This document shows, in pieces, positions 28,568 to 38,212 of a DNA stretch of 64,000 bases. This DNA comes from Acidobacteriota bacterium (GTDB lineage Bacteria; Acidobacteriota; Thermoanaerobaculia; Gp7-AA8). Both the position numbers and the translations under genes were made by a program. The stretch is from contig QHVT01000016.1 in assembly GCA_003223645.1 (NCBI GenBank), positions 1 through 64,000 on the forward strand, given 5' to 3'. The notes beneath the pieces were generated by a model, which saw nothing but the letters and a program-made list of their open reading frames with translations, did no database searches and had not been told where the DNA came from. Position 1 is the first letter of the stretch. The number at the start of each line of letters is the position of its first letter.

Positions 28568-29973
28568 TGAATCGATCCTTGATGGTCGGGCTGTTGCTGA
28601 TTTCGCTGGTGGTGTTCGCCGCGGTGGGGGAGGTGTCGAAGGAAGGCAACCCTGCCACACCAACACCGGACAGTTCCAACACGACCACGGCGTCCGATGC
28701 CACAAACACGTCCGCCACGACCACGACGCCTCCGCCGGGCAATCCTGCGCCGCATGTCACCACGACCGTCCGTCAAACAAGACCGGTAACGCAAACGGCC
28801 CATCCGGTTGCTGCCACAGAAACCACGCCGACCACCACCGCCGCTGCCGCGCCGGTGATCACGACGACCACCGCTGCGCCGCCGGCTGCCCCGGTCCCTG
28901 CGAAACCCGTCGTCCATCCGATCCCTCCGACTCGGCCGCAATCACTGCCGTGGTGGCTGCTCACACTCCTCATCCTGAACACGCTCCTCGCGCTGACGGC
29001 CGTCGCGTTGCTCGCGCTCCCGCTCTTCAAACCGAAACCGCAACCGAACTTCGACGATACGGAGCTCGGAAGACGGCTGGCCCGGCTCACCGAGAGAATC
29101 GGAGACGTCCAGGCATTTCTCAGCGACAAGATCCAGAAGCGCGGCGACGAGTTGCACGAAACCATCGCGAAGCACGTCACACGCGAGCAACTCGATGCCG
29201 AGCTGCAGCCGGTGCTCGCCCACGTCGCCTCGCTCGATCACACCATCGAGGAAATCGCGACCGCGCCGCCGACGACGTCGTCCTCTCCCGTCGACCCGAC
29301 TGCCATCGAGCATCAGGTTCTCGGCGAGTGCTGGAAACAGTTCCGCGACCACAAGGAGCTCAGCGCCGCGTTCGACGCCGCGCTCCACGACAGCTCATGG
29401 GACGGATTGCTCACCGATCTGGGGAAGCTCGTTCCCGACGATCTGAGGCCGTCATTCGACAATGTCGTCGCCCCCTGCCGCGAGTACCGCACGCTCGTCC
29501 GAAAAGTCAGCCTGATTCCGCAAATCGTCAGCGGAGAGTTGAAGCGGCTCGGTAGCGACGCCGAGGAAGTACGCAGGACGCGCGAGTACGCGAGCCTCCT
29601 CGCGTCGATGCAGAGCGGCGACAACGGCAATCGTCTGAATTTCCGATTCAAGAGCTGGATCACGGACAGCTTCCTTCCGTTCGCCGATCTCTATCTGCAG
29701 CGCTATCAGCAGGCCCAGCTCGAAAGCCGCCATCGCGAGATGCAGCGGGGCGTGCAGCTCGTCCGCCAGTTGCTGCACTTCGCCGCCGTCGAGCCGATCG
29801 AGGTGACCCTCGGTGAGACGGCCTTCGACAGCGCGCTGCACATCGGCCGCTCCACTACGAACGACCCTCGCTTCTCGGATGGTGTCATTACCGGTGTGGT
29901 GAGGAATGGGTTTGTCGAAGGAGGGCAGCAGGTGATTCGGCACCCCGAGGTAATCGTCAACCGGATGCGGTGA
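28564..29973 (+). CDS. Membrane-anchored protein with Thr/Pro-rich ectodomain, coiled coil and GrpE-like C-terminus
   Basis: Signal/TM; T/P-rich 60-120; TM WWLLTLLILNTLLALTAVALLALPLF; coiled coil; C-term LRQLLHFAAVEPIEVTLGETAFDSALHIG...VVRNGFVEGGQQVIRHPEVIVNR resembling the GrpE beta-wing. Confidence 0.65.
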   Translation: MMNRSLMVGLLLISLVVFAAVGEVSKEGNPATPTPDSSNTTTASDATNTSATTTTPPPGNPAPHVTTTVRQTRPVTQTAHPVAATETTPTTTAAAAPVITTTTAAPPAAPVPAKPVVHPIPPTRPQSLPWWLLTLLILNTLLALTAVALLALPLFKPKPQPNFDDTELGRRLARLTERIGDVQAFLSDKIQKRGDELHETIAKHVTREQLDAELQPVLAHVASLDHTIEEIATAPPTTSSSPVDPTAIEHQVLGECWKQFRDHKELSAAFDAALHDSSWDGLLTDLGKLVPDDLRPSFDNVVAPCREYRTLVRKVSLIPQIVSGELKRLGSDAEEVRRTREYASLLASMQSGDNGNRLNFRFKSWITDSFLPFADLYLQRYQQAQLESRHREMQRGVQLVRQLLHFAAVEPIEVTLGETAFDSALHIGRSTTNDPRFSDGVITGVVRNGFVEGGQQVIRHPEVIVNRMR

Positions 29974-29985
29974 CGGGAGAACAAC

Positions 29986-31260
29986 GTGACCTGTGCCTAT
30001 TCGGTTCCGAATTGCACATCGGATGTCGCGGCAGACGCGCAGCGATGCCGCTGCGGCGGCTTCCTGAAGCGCTGCCCGCGCTGCGATACGCGCAACCGCG
30101 GGTTTGCGAACTTCTGCCGCGCCTGCGGATCGGTGTTGCCGCCGTCGGCGCAGAACTGGACGGCCTACAAAGGGAGCGCACGCCGTCTCGGCGTCAGCGG
30201 GTCCGCAAGGGGTCCGGCGAGCCTCGCCGAGAACGTCACGCTTCGGCTGCGCCTTGGCGACGAATGCCGCAGCCTTCTCGCCTGCGACGGCGTGCTGGTG
30301 GCGATCTCACTCGCCGGCGTCGTGGAGATCGCCGATCCGCGGCGTGCGGCGAGTCTCTGCCGCTTCCAGGTGCAGGGACCGATCACCGCCGAGCCTTGCA
30401 TCCGCAACGGGATGCTCTATCTCGGGACGCGCGGACAGCTGACCGCTTATGCGCTCGCTCCCATGACCGCGACGACGCCGCGCGTGCAGCCGGTGTGGCA
30501 AATGCCGATCGTCGGCACTCCCATTCACGCGCTCACCGCGGCCGGCAATCGCCTGTTCGTCACCGTCGCTTCGTCGGGCTGGCGCGACATCCAGGTGATC
30601 GATTCGATTCACCGCCCGCAGCCGGCACCGGCGCGCACGCTGTTCGGTGCCGCGAATGCGGGTTGGCTCGCCGCCGATGCCGCGGGAAGGGCGGTTTTCT
30701 TCTCCGAGGATGTGCAGGGCGTGCAGTTGCACGTCTTTGACCGCGAACTGACGACGCATCCCGTCTCGCTGCGGTCGCTCGTGGAGCAGCCGATCGCGCT
30801 CCTGGGCGACACGATCTTCGGCATCTTCGGCGAGGAGCATCGTCTCTATCGCATCGATGCGGCGACGGGCAGCATCGCCGAGCCGCTCGATGCCGACACG
30901 CAGCTCTTCGCGCTCACCCACGCCGGCGAGGACGAATGGGATCGCGACGGCGCGCGCATCGACACCCGCGGGATCTCCTTCCTTCGCTCCGGAATTCATG
31001 ACGGCTTCGGACCGCACGAGTGGGCCACCCGCGGCTCACCGCTGATCGTGCAGGGTTGCGCAGTCGTCATCGGCATGGATGACGGGCGCGTGCGCGTCTA
31101 CGACCTCGCACACCTCCCGCGTCACGAGGCGTGGCTCGTCGGCGGCAACGGCGGCGTCGCGATCACCGCGCTCGCTTCATTCGAGACCTTTCTCGCGGCC
31201 GGCAACAAAGAGGGAATCGTCGAAGTGCGCGAGCTGCGGACGCCAGGAGCGAAACAATGA
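29986..31260 (+). CDS. Zinc-ribbon + PQQ/WD-like beta-propeller protein
   Basis: GTG start; CRCGGFLKRCPRCDTRNRGFANFCRACG; repeated propeller-like blades (LLACDGVLVAISLAGVVEIADPRR, GMLYLGTRGQLTAYAL). Confidence 0.75.
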   Translation: MTCAYSVPNCTSDVAADAQRCRCGGFLKRCPRCDTRNRGFANFCRACGSVLPPSAQNWTAYKGSARRLGVSGSARGPASLAENVTLRLRLGDECRSLLACDGVLVAISLAGVVEIADPRRAASLCRFQVQGPITAEPCIRNGMLYLGTRGQLTAYALAPMTATTPRVQPVWQMPIVGTPIHALTAAGNRLFVTVASSGWRDIQVIDSIHRPQPAPARTLFGAANAGWLAADAAGRAVFFSEDVQGVQLHVFDRELTTHPVSLRSLVEQPIALLGDTIFGIFGEEHRLYRIDAATGSIAEPLDADTQLFALTHAGEDEWDRDGARIDTRGISFLRSGIHDGFGPHEWATRGSPLIVQGCAVVIGMDDGRVRVYDLAHLPRHEAWLVGGNGGVAITALASFETFLAAGNKEGIVEVRELRTPGAKQ

Positions 31261-33029
31261 CCCGACGTATCGCGATTGCGATTTCGCTCGTTTTGCTTGC
31301 GGCCGCCGCGCACGCGGCCCCGGCCCTCAGGCCGGGCGATCCGGTGGCCGTGCGCATTCTGTACGACAACTCCGGCAGCATGTATCCCGGCTATCGTCCG
31401 CCGGGCGATCCGGCTCGTCGCAGCAGGGCCGACCTCGGCTCGCGCTACGTTCATCAGTCGCCGGCGTTCGTCGAGTGGCTGGGCGATTTCGTTCAGCGGC
31501 AGACGCTCCTCGACGGCGCGACCGCAGGGATGTGGACCTTCACGTCCACCGGAGCCTTCACGCCGAATGACATTCAACAGGTGCATCCGGTGGTGCCCCT
31601 CCGCGAGTTCGACGCCGCCGCGGCAATCGGCCGTTTTCCCAATCACACCGGCGACAACACGTATCTCACCGAAACGCTCACCACCTTCACGCGCGATTTC
31701 ACCGGTTTGATCTGGCTGATCACCGACAACATCGTCGAGACGGATGCCGGACAACCGGACGAAGGCGTACGGCGGTTTTTCGACACGCTCGCGCGGCAGA
31801 ATGAGTTCCGTTCCGTTCATCTCTTCAAGTACACCGTCGAAGAAGGCGGACACACCGCCGCGCTCGCGGTGTACGGCATCCTCGTCTCGGCATCGGATGT
31901 TTCTCCTGAAACGCTCGGGTACTACGACGCCAGGTTCCTGACACTGCTCGAGGCCCGCCGGGGCGCGCGGGGCGGCGAGCTCTTTCCGGGCCGCGAATAT
32001 CTCAAGCTGAAGAACCTGGCCATCGATCCGTTGGTACTGAGTGCCGACCTGCAGCTCGTCCTCTCCGACCAGGACAAAGGGATGTTCAAGGAAGGGCAGA
32101 GCGTCCAGCTGGATCTGGAGGGCGAGATTCGCAGCCGTCTGACGCAGCACTCCGTCACGGCCGGCCGCTACGAGCTCGCGGTGGCGACGACGTTTCAGCC
32201 GGAGATGTGGGCTCAGCGCGACCTCGGTGCGCAATCGCTCGCGCCACAGGTGTTCGATGCCGCGAGCGGAGAGATCCAGGAAGAGATTCCGCCGAAGGGC
32301 TCGCGCCGCGTGCACGTGCGGCTCAGCTCCACGCAGCCGGTGTCCTTCACGCCGAGCGGCCTAGGTGAATGGCTGCGCCTCGCGTGGAATGGCGCGGCAG
32401 TCCGTTACACGGGCTCGGTGCGCATGTCGTTCACCGACGTGAGCGTCCGCCTCGAGCGGCAGCAGATGGCCGGCATCTTCGGCATCGATCAGGCGTCGAC
32501 AATCTTCGATTTCCAGGACGTGCGGACGCTGCAGCAAGTGCGTCCGAGCGTCGTACCGGTGAGCTTCTCACTGCGGACGGGCTCGAGCCGCACCGCGATT
32601 CTGCTGGTGGCGCTCGCGCTCCTCGCGGCGATCGGGGTGCTGCTCGCGATCCTGCTGGCGCGCAAGCAATCGTTCGACATCACCATCACGCGCGGGCCGA
32701 CGGCCACGATCGAACTGCGCCGCCTCGGCACGCATCGCGTGATCTTCGATCAAAAGGTCCTCGGCCGCTTGTCCCGCGGTCTCGTGAACGGCTACGCCTT
32801 CGATCCGGTCGCCGGCGATCGCAGCGTCATGGTCATTCCGTCCTCGATGCCCGGCACATGGGACGTGAAGTTCACCGGCGGCAACAATCATCAACTCTCC
32901 ATCAAATCGAAAAGCGGCACGTTGAATCAGGCGGACGAGCCGAAAAAGAAGCCCGGAACGCCGCCGCCGCCCCCGCCGCCACCGAAAAGCAGCCTGCCTC
33001 CGCGCACACCCAAGATCGGCAACCGTTGA
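31257..33029 (+). CDS. VWA-like membrane protein with cytoplasmic FHA-less beta tail and Pro-rich C-terminus
   Basis: Signal peptide; VRILYDNSGSMYPGY; TM TAILLVALALLAAIGVLLAILLA; GTPPPPPPPPKSSLPPRTPK. Confidence 0.8.
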   Translation: MTRRIAIAISLVLLAAAAHAAPALRPGDPVAVRILYDNSGSMYPGYRPPGDPARRSRADLGSRYVHQSPAFVEWLGDFVQRQTLLDGATAGMWTFTSTGAFTPNDIQQVHPVVPLREFDAAAAIGRFPNHTGDNTYLTETLTTFTRDFTGLIWLITDNIVETDAGQPDEGVRRFFDTLARQNEFRSVHLFKYTVEEGGHTAALAVYGILVSASDVSPETLGYYDARFLTLLEARRGARGGELFPGREYLKLKNLAIDPLVLSADLQLVLSDQDKGMFKEGQSVQLDLEGEIRSRLTQHSVTAGRYELAVATTFQPEMWAQRDLGAQSLAPQVFDAASGEIQEEIPPKGSRRVHVRLSSTQPVSFTPSGLGEWLRLAWNGAAVRYTGSVRMSFTDVSVRLERQQMAGIFGIDQASTIFDFQDVRTLQQVRPSVVPVSFSLRTGSSRTAILLVALALLAAIGVLLAILLARKQSFDITITRGPTATIELRRLGTHRVIFDQKVLGRLSRGLVNGYAFDPVAGDRSVMVIPSSMPGTWDVKFTGGNNHQLSIKSKSGTLNQADEPKKKPGTPPPPPPPPKSSLPPRTPKIGNR

Positions 33030-33043
33030 AAGGAATCGTGTCC

Positions 33044-33424
33044 ATGAACTATCGAAATACTCTCGCTGCCCTGTCCGCTCTCCTCGCATTCCCACTCGCC
33101 GCACAGAGTAACGCTCCGCTGCTCGAACAGTCGGACAACGTCCTGCTGCGAGGTGCCGGGATCGCTCTCGCCGTCGTCATGATCTGGTTCGTTCTCTACA
33201 AAGGGGTGTATCCGTTCTTCCTCCGCTACTACCGCGACGAATTCTGCAAAACGATTTTCTGGAATCTCTTTTTTCTTTACACCCTGACCTGGATTCTCGT
33301 GTCCTTTTATGTAGTGCTGGACGTCGGCTTCTACTGGGCGTGGCTGCCGTGGGTAGCGGTATTCCTCGGCGTGTGGTGGCTGATCTCCGGCGCGGTGCTG
33401 TTGCTGAGACGCGTTCCGGCCTAA
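33044..33424 (+). CDS. Small multi-TM membrane protein
   Basis: Hydrophobic: GIALAVVMIWFVLYKGVYPFFLRYY...WNLFFLYTLTWILVSFYVVLDVGFYWAWLPWVAVFLGVWWLISGAVLLL. Confidence 0.8.
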   Translation: MNYRNTLAALSALLAFPLAAQSNAPLLEQSDNVLLRGAGIALAVVMIWFVLYKGVYPFFLRYYRDEFCKTIFWNLFFLYTLTWILVSFYVVLDVGFYWAWLPWVAVFLGVWWLISGAVLLLRRVPA

Positions 33425-33451
33425 CGACGAACTGACCATCAGGGAGAACCG

Positions 33452-36400
33452 ATGAATCTCGACCCCCTCCTGCAAGCAAGCCTTCCCCAAACCCTCGTCA
33501 GCGACAAGCCGGTCGGACCGACGATGATCATCGGCCTGGGCGGCACGGGAAAAGAGGTCCTGCTGCGCCTGCGCCGCAAGATCATCGAGCGTTATGGAGC
33601 GCTTTCCCGGCTGCCGTTCCTGCGCTTCATGCACGTCGATACCGACAAGACGCTGAACGCGACGGAACAATACGACCTCCGCGGCGGCGACGATCCGCTC
33701 ATCCGTGAAATACAGTTCTCCAATGCCGAGCGCGTGGATCTGACGATTACGGGCGGAACCGGCAAGTACGTCGATCATCTCAACAACTACCCCAGCGTCA
33801 AGCGATGGTTTCCGGGCGGCAGCAAGATCGCCCATCTCGGCGATTTGAAGGACGGCGCCGGACAGGTCCGCATCGCCAGCCGCCTCGGTTTCTTCGACGC
33901 CTTCAATCATCAGAAGATCACCGGCCGCCTGGCGCAGTGCCGCAGGGAGCTCAGCGAGACTTCCATCCCCTCGGAATCGAGCGCGCTCGGATTCGACTTC
34001 AACGCCCAAAACTCGAGAGTCGTCATCGTCGCGTCGATCGCAGGCGGTACGGGCAGCGGCACCTTCCTGGACATGGGCTATCTCGTGCGCCGTTATTTCC
34101 CCGAGGCCGAGCGCATCGGGATTCTGCTCCTGCCCGGATTCTTCAGCGGATATCCGGGAGCGGAGCGCGTGCGTGCGAACGGATATGCCGCGCTGATGGA
34201 GCTCAATCACTACACCTTCCGCCATACCTTCATCGCCGACTGGACGGCCACGCAGAGCGAGCGCATGGGACCGCCGCCATTCAGCAGCACGTACCTGATC
34301 GACAACAAGAACGAGGCCGGCCTTGCCATCGGCTCCGGCGGAAAAGATCAGAAAGAGCTCGACGCCTACCGCATGGTGGCGGAGGTGCTGTATCAGGACT
34401 ATTCGGTCGGCGCATTCGCCAGCCACAAGCGCGCCATTCGCGTGAACCTCGAGCAGTTCAACCTCAATGTGTACCGCCACAACTTCCTCAATGAGGCGCT
34501 GCTGCGCAATGACGCGGAAACGCACAAAGGAATCGTCGGCGACGCGTATCCGTGCCGGTTCGGATCGTTCGGCCTGGCGACGATCGCGTTTCCGACGGAG
34601 CGCGTGCAGAGTGCCTGCGCCAGCCGCCTGGCCTCGAAGATTCTCGACTATTGGCAGAAAACCGCCGTCGACGATCCGATCGAATATCTCTTCACGAAGT
34701 TCCTCACGGATCAGCGGGTGCTCTGCGCCCAGGGAACGTACGAGCGGCGCGACGGCGCGGGCGTCGTCGATCAAAACGACATCGAAGACGCGCTGATGGT
34801 CTATGACGCCGGCAGCGGCCGCACATTCAGGGATTTTCTCTGGGAAAAAGCGCAGGCGCTGCGCGTGGAGCTCGAATCGACTCCGAACGGCAAGAAGGCC
34901 GAGCGCCTGCGCGAACGGCGGGCCGAGCTCGATCAGTTCTATACGGCCGAGGACTCGGAATATCCGGATGAATGGGGCGTCGGCATCCGCCATCTCGATC
35001 AGAACATGCGCTCCTATCTCCAGCGGGTGAAGGACGGGATCGAGGCCAAGGCAGGCGAACTGGCCAATCACCCGCAATACGGCGTCAGCTACACGCTCAA
35101 GCTGCTGCAGACGTTCAAGACCCTGCTGCGCAATGAGACGTTCCGCTATATGCAGCATTTCGACGATCAGGTGCCGGTGTGGGTGGAGCGGATGCAGTAC
35201 TACTCGAACGCGCTCGACGAGATGCAGCGCGACGTCGCGCGCCACGAAGAGGAATTCCTGTTCCGCCCCGCCGATCTGAAGCGCGACTACGAAAAACTCG
35301 TCGGCGACGGGAAGGACGACGACGATCGCGGCGCGTTCTTCGATCACTTCTATGCCCGCGCCGGCAAGCAGGTAGCCAAGCGCGGCAAGTGGGTCTGTGA
35401 ACAGCTCGAGGCATTCCTCGGCCCCGATCACGAAGGGGGCGCCGGTCTGCTCGGCCGCTACCACGATCTCGTGGCCGGCTTTGCGCGGCTGAAAGACCAT
35501 CTGCAGAAGAAAGAGGCGTATTACACGAAGCAGGAGGCGTCGGACCTGACGCTGTCGCTCTATCGCGACGGCGACGTCGACGAGTGGTATCGCACGTGGA
35601 TCGGGGAGGGGGCGGCGGAGGTGCAGAACCTCAAGAACATCGGCGGGCAGATGCTTTCCGAGGTGTTCGAAGTCGACGGCGTCAGCGCGGCGCTGGAAAA
35701 AATTCAGCGCACGCCGGTGGAAACGGTGGAGGAGATGATGTTCGCGAAGTGCCGCGCCGTCGTCGTCCACCACAATCGCCAGCCGGACGCGCTGACGATG
35801 CTGTTCGACGCCAACCGGATCGATACCCGCCAGCGCATCGACATGGTCCGCCAAGCCTATCGCCTCGCCAAAGTCTGGGTCGCGCCGAGCGAGCGCGGAT
35901 TGGAGCACACCGGGCTTCCGCCGGTGAGCATCGATCAGCGGCCGGTGCTCATCGGATTCGACGATGCGGCCAATCCGCAGCGCGTTTCCGACTTCGTCAA
36001 ACTCGTCGAGGGCGCGCAAAACACGGGCGACTCACCGTTGACGTTCAAGAACATCGGCCAGCAGCACCGCGGAATGATCGTCTTCTATCATGAGCTCGCG
36101 GGCGTCCCGGCGTTCTATCCGAGCTCCGTCACCGATGCGCACGGTCTGCGGGCCGCCTATAACGCGTTCCCGGAAAAAGAAGAGCTGCACACGGACAAGA
36201 ACCGCTTCCAGTTCGGCGATCTGATTCCGAAGGACGACAATGAGGCGCGCCAGTACACCGATTCCCTGCGCGCTTTCGTCCTCGGGCGCGTGCTCGGCAT
36301 CGTGGAAGCGAATCAATCGCCGAGCGACGGCGACCAGCTCGTCTATCGCTACAGCTACAAGCTGGTCAAGGATCTCGACGTTCAGGAAATCCCTCTCGGC

Positions 36401-37429
36401 GGCGAAGCGCACGCGGTCGATTACCTCTGGCGCGACAAACGCGCCGAACATCTGACGCACCGCCGCTATCTGCTCGAGAAAATCGAGAAGACGATTCAGG
36501 TGCTGCGCGATCAGAAGAAGCTGGCCGTCTACAGGCTGCTTCTCGACTTTTACATGAAGAAGGTCTATCCGCCGGTCGATCGCCTCGAGAGCGGAATTCC
36601 CGATCTGACGATGACCCAGTATTCGCCGGAATATGCGGTACTCGACGGAGCCAAGGACCGGCTCACGCAGATCATCGGCGATCACGAGCAGTTCCAGCAA
36701 CAATTCCGGGGCATCGCCCAGAAGAATCTCGAGGATCCGCTCACGTACGAGGAGTACGCCAAAGCGCTCGAGCCGTACTGTAAGACGGCCGGCAAATATG
36801 CAGATGATCCGGCGCTCGTCGTGGTCCATCGTGGTGTTGAGTGGCGGGATGTCTTCGCGCTCGACATCAACAAGGCCGATAAGAGCGCGGCCAAGGCGAA
36901 GGAACAGATGCCGCCGCCGCGTCCGGCGAGCCCCGCTGTCCCGGCCGACCGGCCGTTCGGCGAGCGCCCGTGCCCGAATTGTGCGAAGCCGATCGATCAG
37001 CGCGCCATCCGTTGTGCGCATTGTCAGAAAACAATTGCCGTCCACGTCGCCTGTCCCCATTGCCAGGAGCCGCGCGTACCGAGCGACCTGGAGCACTGCT
37101 TCAAGTGTGGCCAGCGGATGCGCCAGGACGAGCCGGTCGATTGCCCGCAGTGTTTCAACTTCAGCGGCTACGAGGAGCAGTTTCCGTGTCCTCAGTGCGG
37201 CTACGACCTGAAAACGGGATCGACCGCCCCGCCGTCGATCGGGACTCCGATTCTTAATGTCCGTACAGCGGCGGAGGAGGGCGGCGGCAACGGCAAGGCC
37301 GGGCCGTCCGTCAGCGTCGCCGAGCCGGCGATAGCCACGATCCCGCTCGTACAGTGCACGGTTTGTTATGAAAAAGTCGTCCCCGGTCCGACGTGCTCAG
37401 AGTGTTCCAGTCCCTTGGAGGTGAGGTAA
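33452..37429 (+). CDS. Tubulin/FtsZ-superfamily protein (tubulin-like) with multiple C-terminal zinc ribbons
   Basis: AGGGAG before ATG; MIIGLGGTGKEVLLRLRRKI N-term, VVIVASIAGGTGSGTFLDMGYLVRRYF (GGTGSG tubulin signature); C-term with many CxxC pairs (CPNC, CAHC, CPHC, CFKC, CPQC, CPQC, CTVC, CSEC). Confidence 0.88.
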   Translation: MNLDPLLQASLPQTLVSDKPVGPTMIIGLGGTGKEVLLRLRRKIIERYGALSRLPFLRFMHVDTDKTLNATEQYDLRGGDDPLIREIQFSNAERVDLTITGGTGKYVDHLNNYPSVKRWFPGGSKIAHLGDLKDGAGQVRIASRLGFFDAFNHQKITGRLAQCRRELSETSIPSESSALGFDFNAQNSRVVIVASIAGGTGSGTFLDMGYLVRRYFPEAERIGILLLPGFFSGYPGAERVRANGYAALMELNHYTFRHTFIADWTATQSERMGPPPFSSTYLIDNKNEAGLAIGSGGKDQKELDAYRMVAEVLYQDYSVGAFASHKRAIRVNLEQFNLNVYRHNFLNEALLRNDAETHKGIVGDAYPCRFGSFGLATIAFPTERVQSACASRLASKILDYWQKTAVDDPIEYLFTKFLTDQRVLCAQGTYERRDGAGVVDQNDIEDALMVYDAGSGRTFRDFLWEKAQALRVELESTPNGKKAERLRERRAELDQFYTAEDSEYPDEWGVGIRHLDQNMRSYLQRVKDGIEAKAGELANHPQYGVSYTLKLLQTFKTLLRNETFRYMQHFDDQVPVWVERMQYYSNALDEMQRDVARHEEEFLFRPADLKRDYEKLVGDGKDDDDRGAFFDHFYARAGKQVAKRGKWVCEQLEAFLGPDHEGGAGLLGRYHDLVAGFARLKDHLQKKEAYYTKQEASDLTLSLYRDGDVDEWYRTWIGEGAAEVQNLKNIGGQMLSEVFEVDGVSAALEKIQRTPVETVEEMMFAKCRAVVVHHNRQPDALTMLFDANRIDTRQRIDMVRQAYRLAKVWVAPSERGLEHTGLPPVSIDQRPVLIGFDDAANPQRVSDFVKLVEGAQNTGDSPLTFKNIGQQHRGMIVFYHELAGVPAFYPSSVTDAHGLRAAYNAFPEKEELHTDKNRFQFGDLIPKDDNEARQYTDSLRAFVLGRVLGIVEANQSPSDGDQLVYRYSYKLVKDLDVQEIPLGGEAHAVDYLWRDKRAEHLTHRRYLLEKIEKTIQVLRDQKKLAVYRLLLDFYMKKVYPPVDRLESGIPDLTMTQYSPEYAVLDGAKDRLTQIIGDHEQFQQQFRGIAQKNLEDPLTYEEYAKALEPYCKTAGKYADDPALVVVHRGVEWRDVFALDINKADKSAAKAKEQMPPPRPASPAVPADRPFGERPCPNCAKPIDQRAIRCAHCQKTIAVHVACPHCQEPRVPSDLEHCFKCGQRMRQDEPVDCPQCFNFSGYEEQFPCPQCGYDLKTGSTAPPSIGTPILNVRTAAEEGGGNGKAGPSVSVAEPAIATIPLVQCTVCYEKVVPGPTCSECSSPLEVR

Positions 37430-37432
37430 GCC

Positions 37433-38212
37433 ATGGCTCGCTCATCGCCTGTGCGCGCTCTCACGGTGCTGTTCCTGCTGTTCTTTCTTGGGTTGGCGGT
37501 GACGGTGTTCGCGTTCGTCGACCTGCAATGGACGCATGTCGTCCTGGTCAAGATTCCCGACGCCAAATCGGGCAAGGGGGTGCGGGCGGCGAGCGTCGAC
37601 CCGCAGCAGTTGCAACGCCTGCGGCAGAGCATTCTCAATGTGCGCGTGCAGTGCATCAGCGGCGAGAACACCGGAACCGGCTTCATTGTGAAGCCGGGAT
37701 TCGTCGCCACGGCCGCGCATATTTTCGGCGACCGGCGTCTGTGCAGCGGTCCCATTCGCCTCGTCGACTACAAAGGCCTCGAGCACATCGCCGAGGTGGC
37801 GGGGGTATCGGACGACGACGATCTCGCCGTGCTGAGCATTCCCGACGTCCTGCTCCCGGCACTGGCACTCGCCGATGCGACCCGCTATGAAGCCGCCAAT
37901 GACGTCGTCCGCGTCGTCACGATCGGCTATCCGCTCGAGCAGCAGGGAGCGTCCGCCCGCGACAGCGCGTCGGTGTCGGGAGAGGGCAGCCTTTCCCGCT
38001 TCATCCGCGATCGCAACGTATTCGTCACCTCGGGACTCAATCTGAATCCCGGCAACAGTGGCGGTCCGATTTTCATCCGCGACAACTGGACCGTCCTCGG
38101 CATCGCCCGCGCGAAACTGCCCAACACAGTCGGCGAAGGGATCGGATACGTCGCTTCCGTTCGCGCGTTCGAGAGCTTTTTCCGCGAGAAGACTGGACAG
38201 GAACTGCGATGA
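37433..38212 (+). CDS. Membrane-anchored trypsin-like serine protease
   Basis: N-term TM; GTGFIVKPGFVATAAHIF (His), DDDLAVLSI (Asp), NLNPGNSGGPIF (Ser). Confidence 0.93.
   Translation: MARSSPVRALTVLFLLFFLGLAVTVFAFVDLQWTHVVLVKIPDAKSGKGVRAASVDPQQLQRLRQSILNVRVQCISGENTGTGFIVKPGFVATAAHIFGDRRLCSGPIRLVDYKGLEHIAEVAGVSDDDDLAVLSIPDVLLPALALADATRYEAANDVVRVVTIGYPLEQQGASARDSASVSGEGSLSRFIRDRNVFVTSGLNLNPGNSGGPIFIRDNWTVLGIARAKLPNTVGEGIGYVASVRAFESFFREKTGQELR

Noticed and set aside
32961-33000. CCG/CCC-rich tract considered as a separate repeat element
   Set aside because: Explained by the encoded poly-proline tail of the VWA protein.
32927-36019. 1030-aa reverse-strand ORF opposite the tubulin-like gene
   Set aside because: Shadow ORF; forward frame has the GGTGSG motif and good ribosome site.
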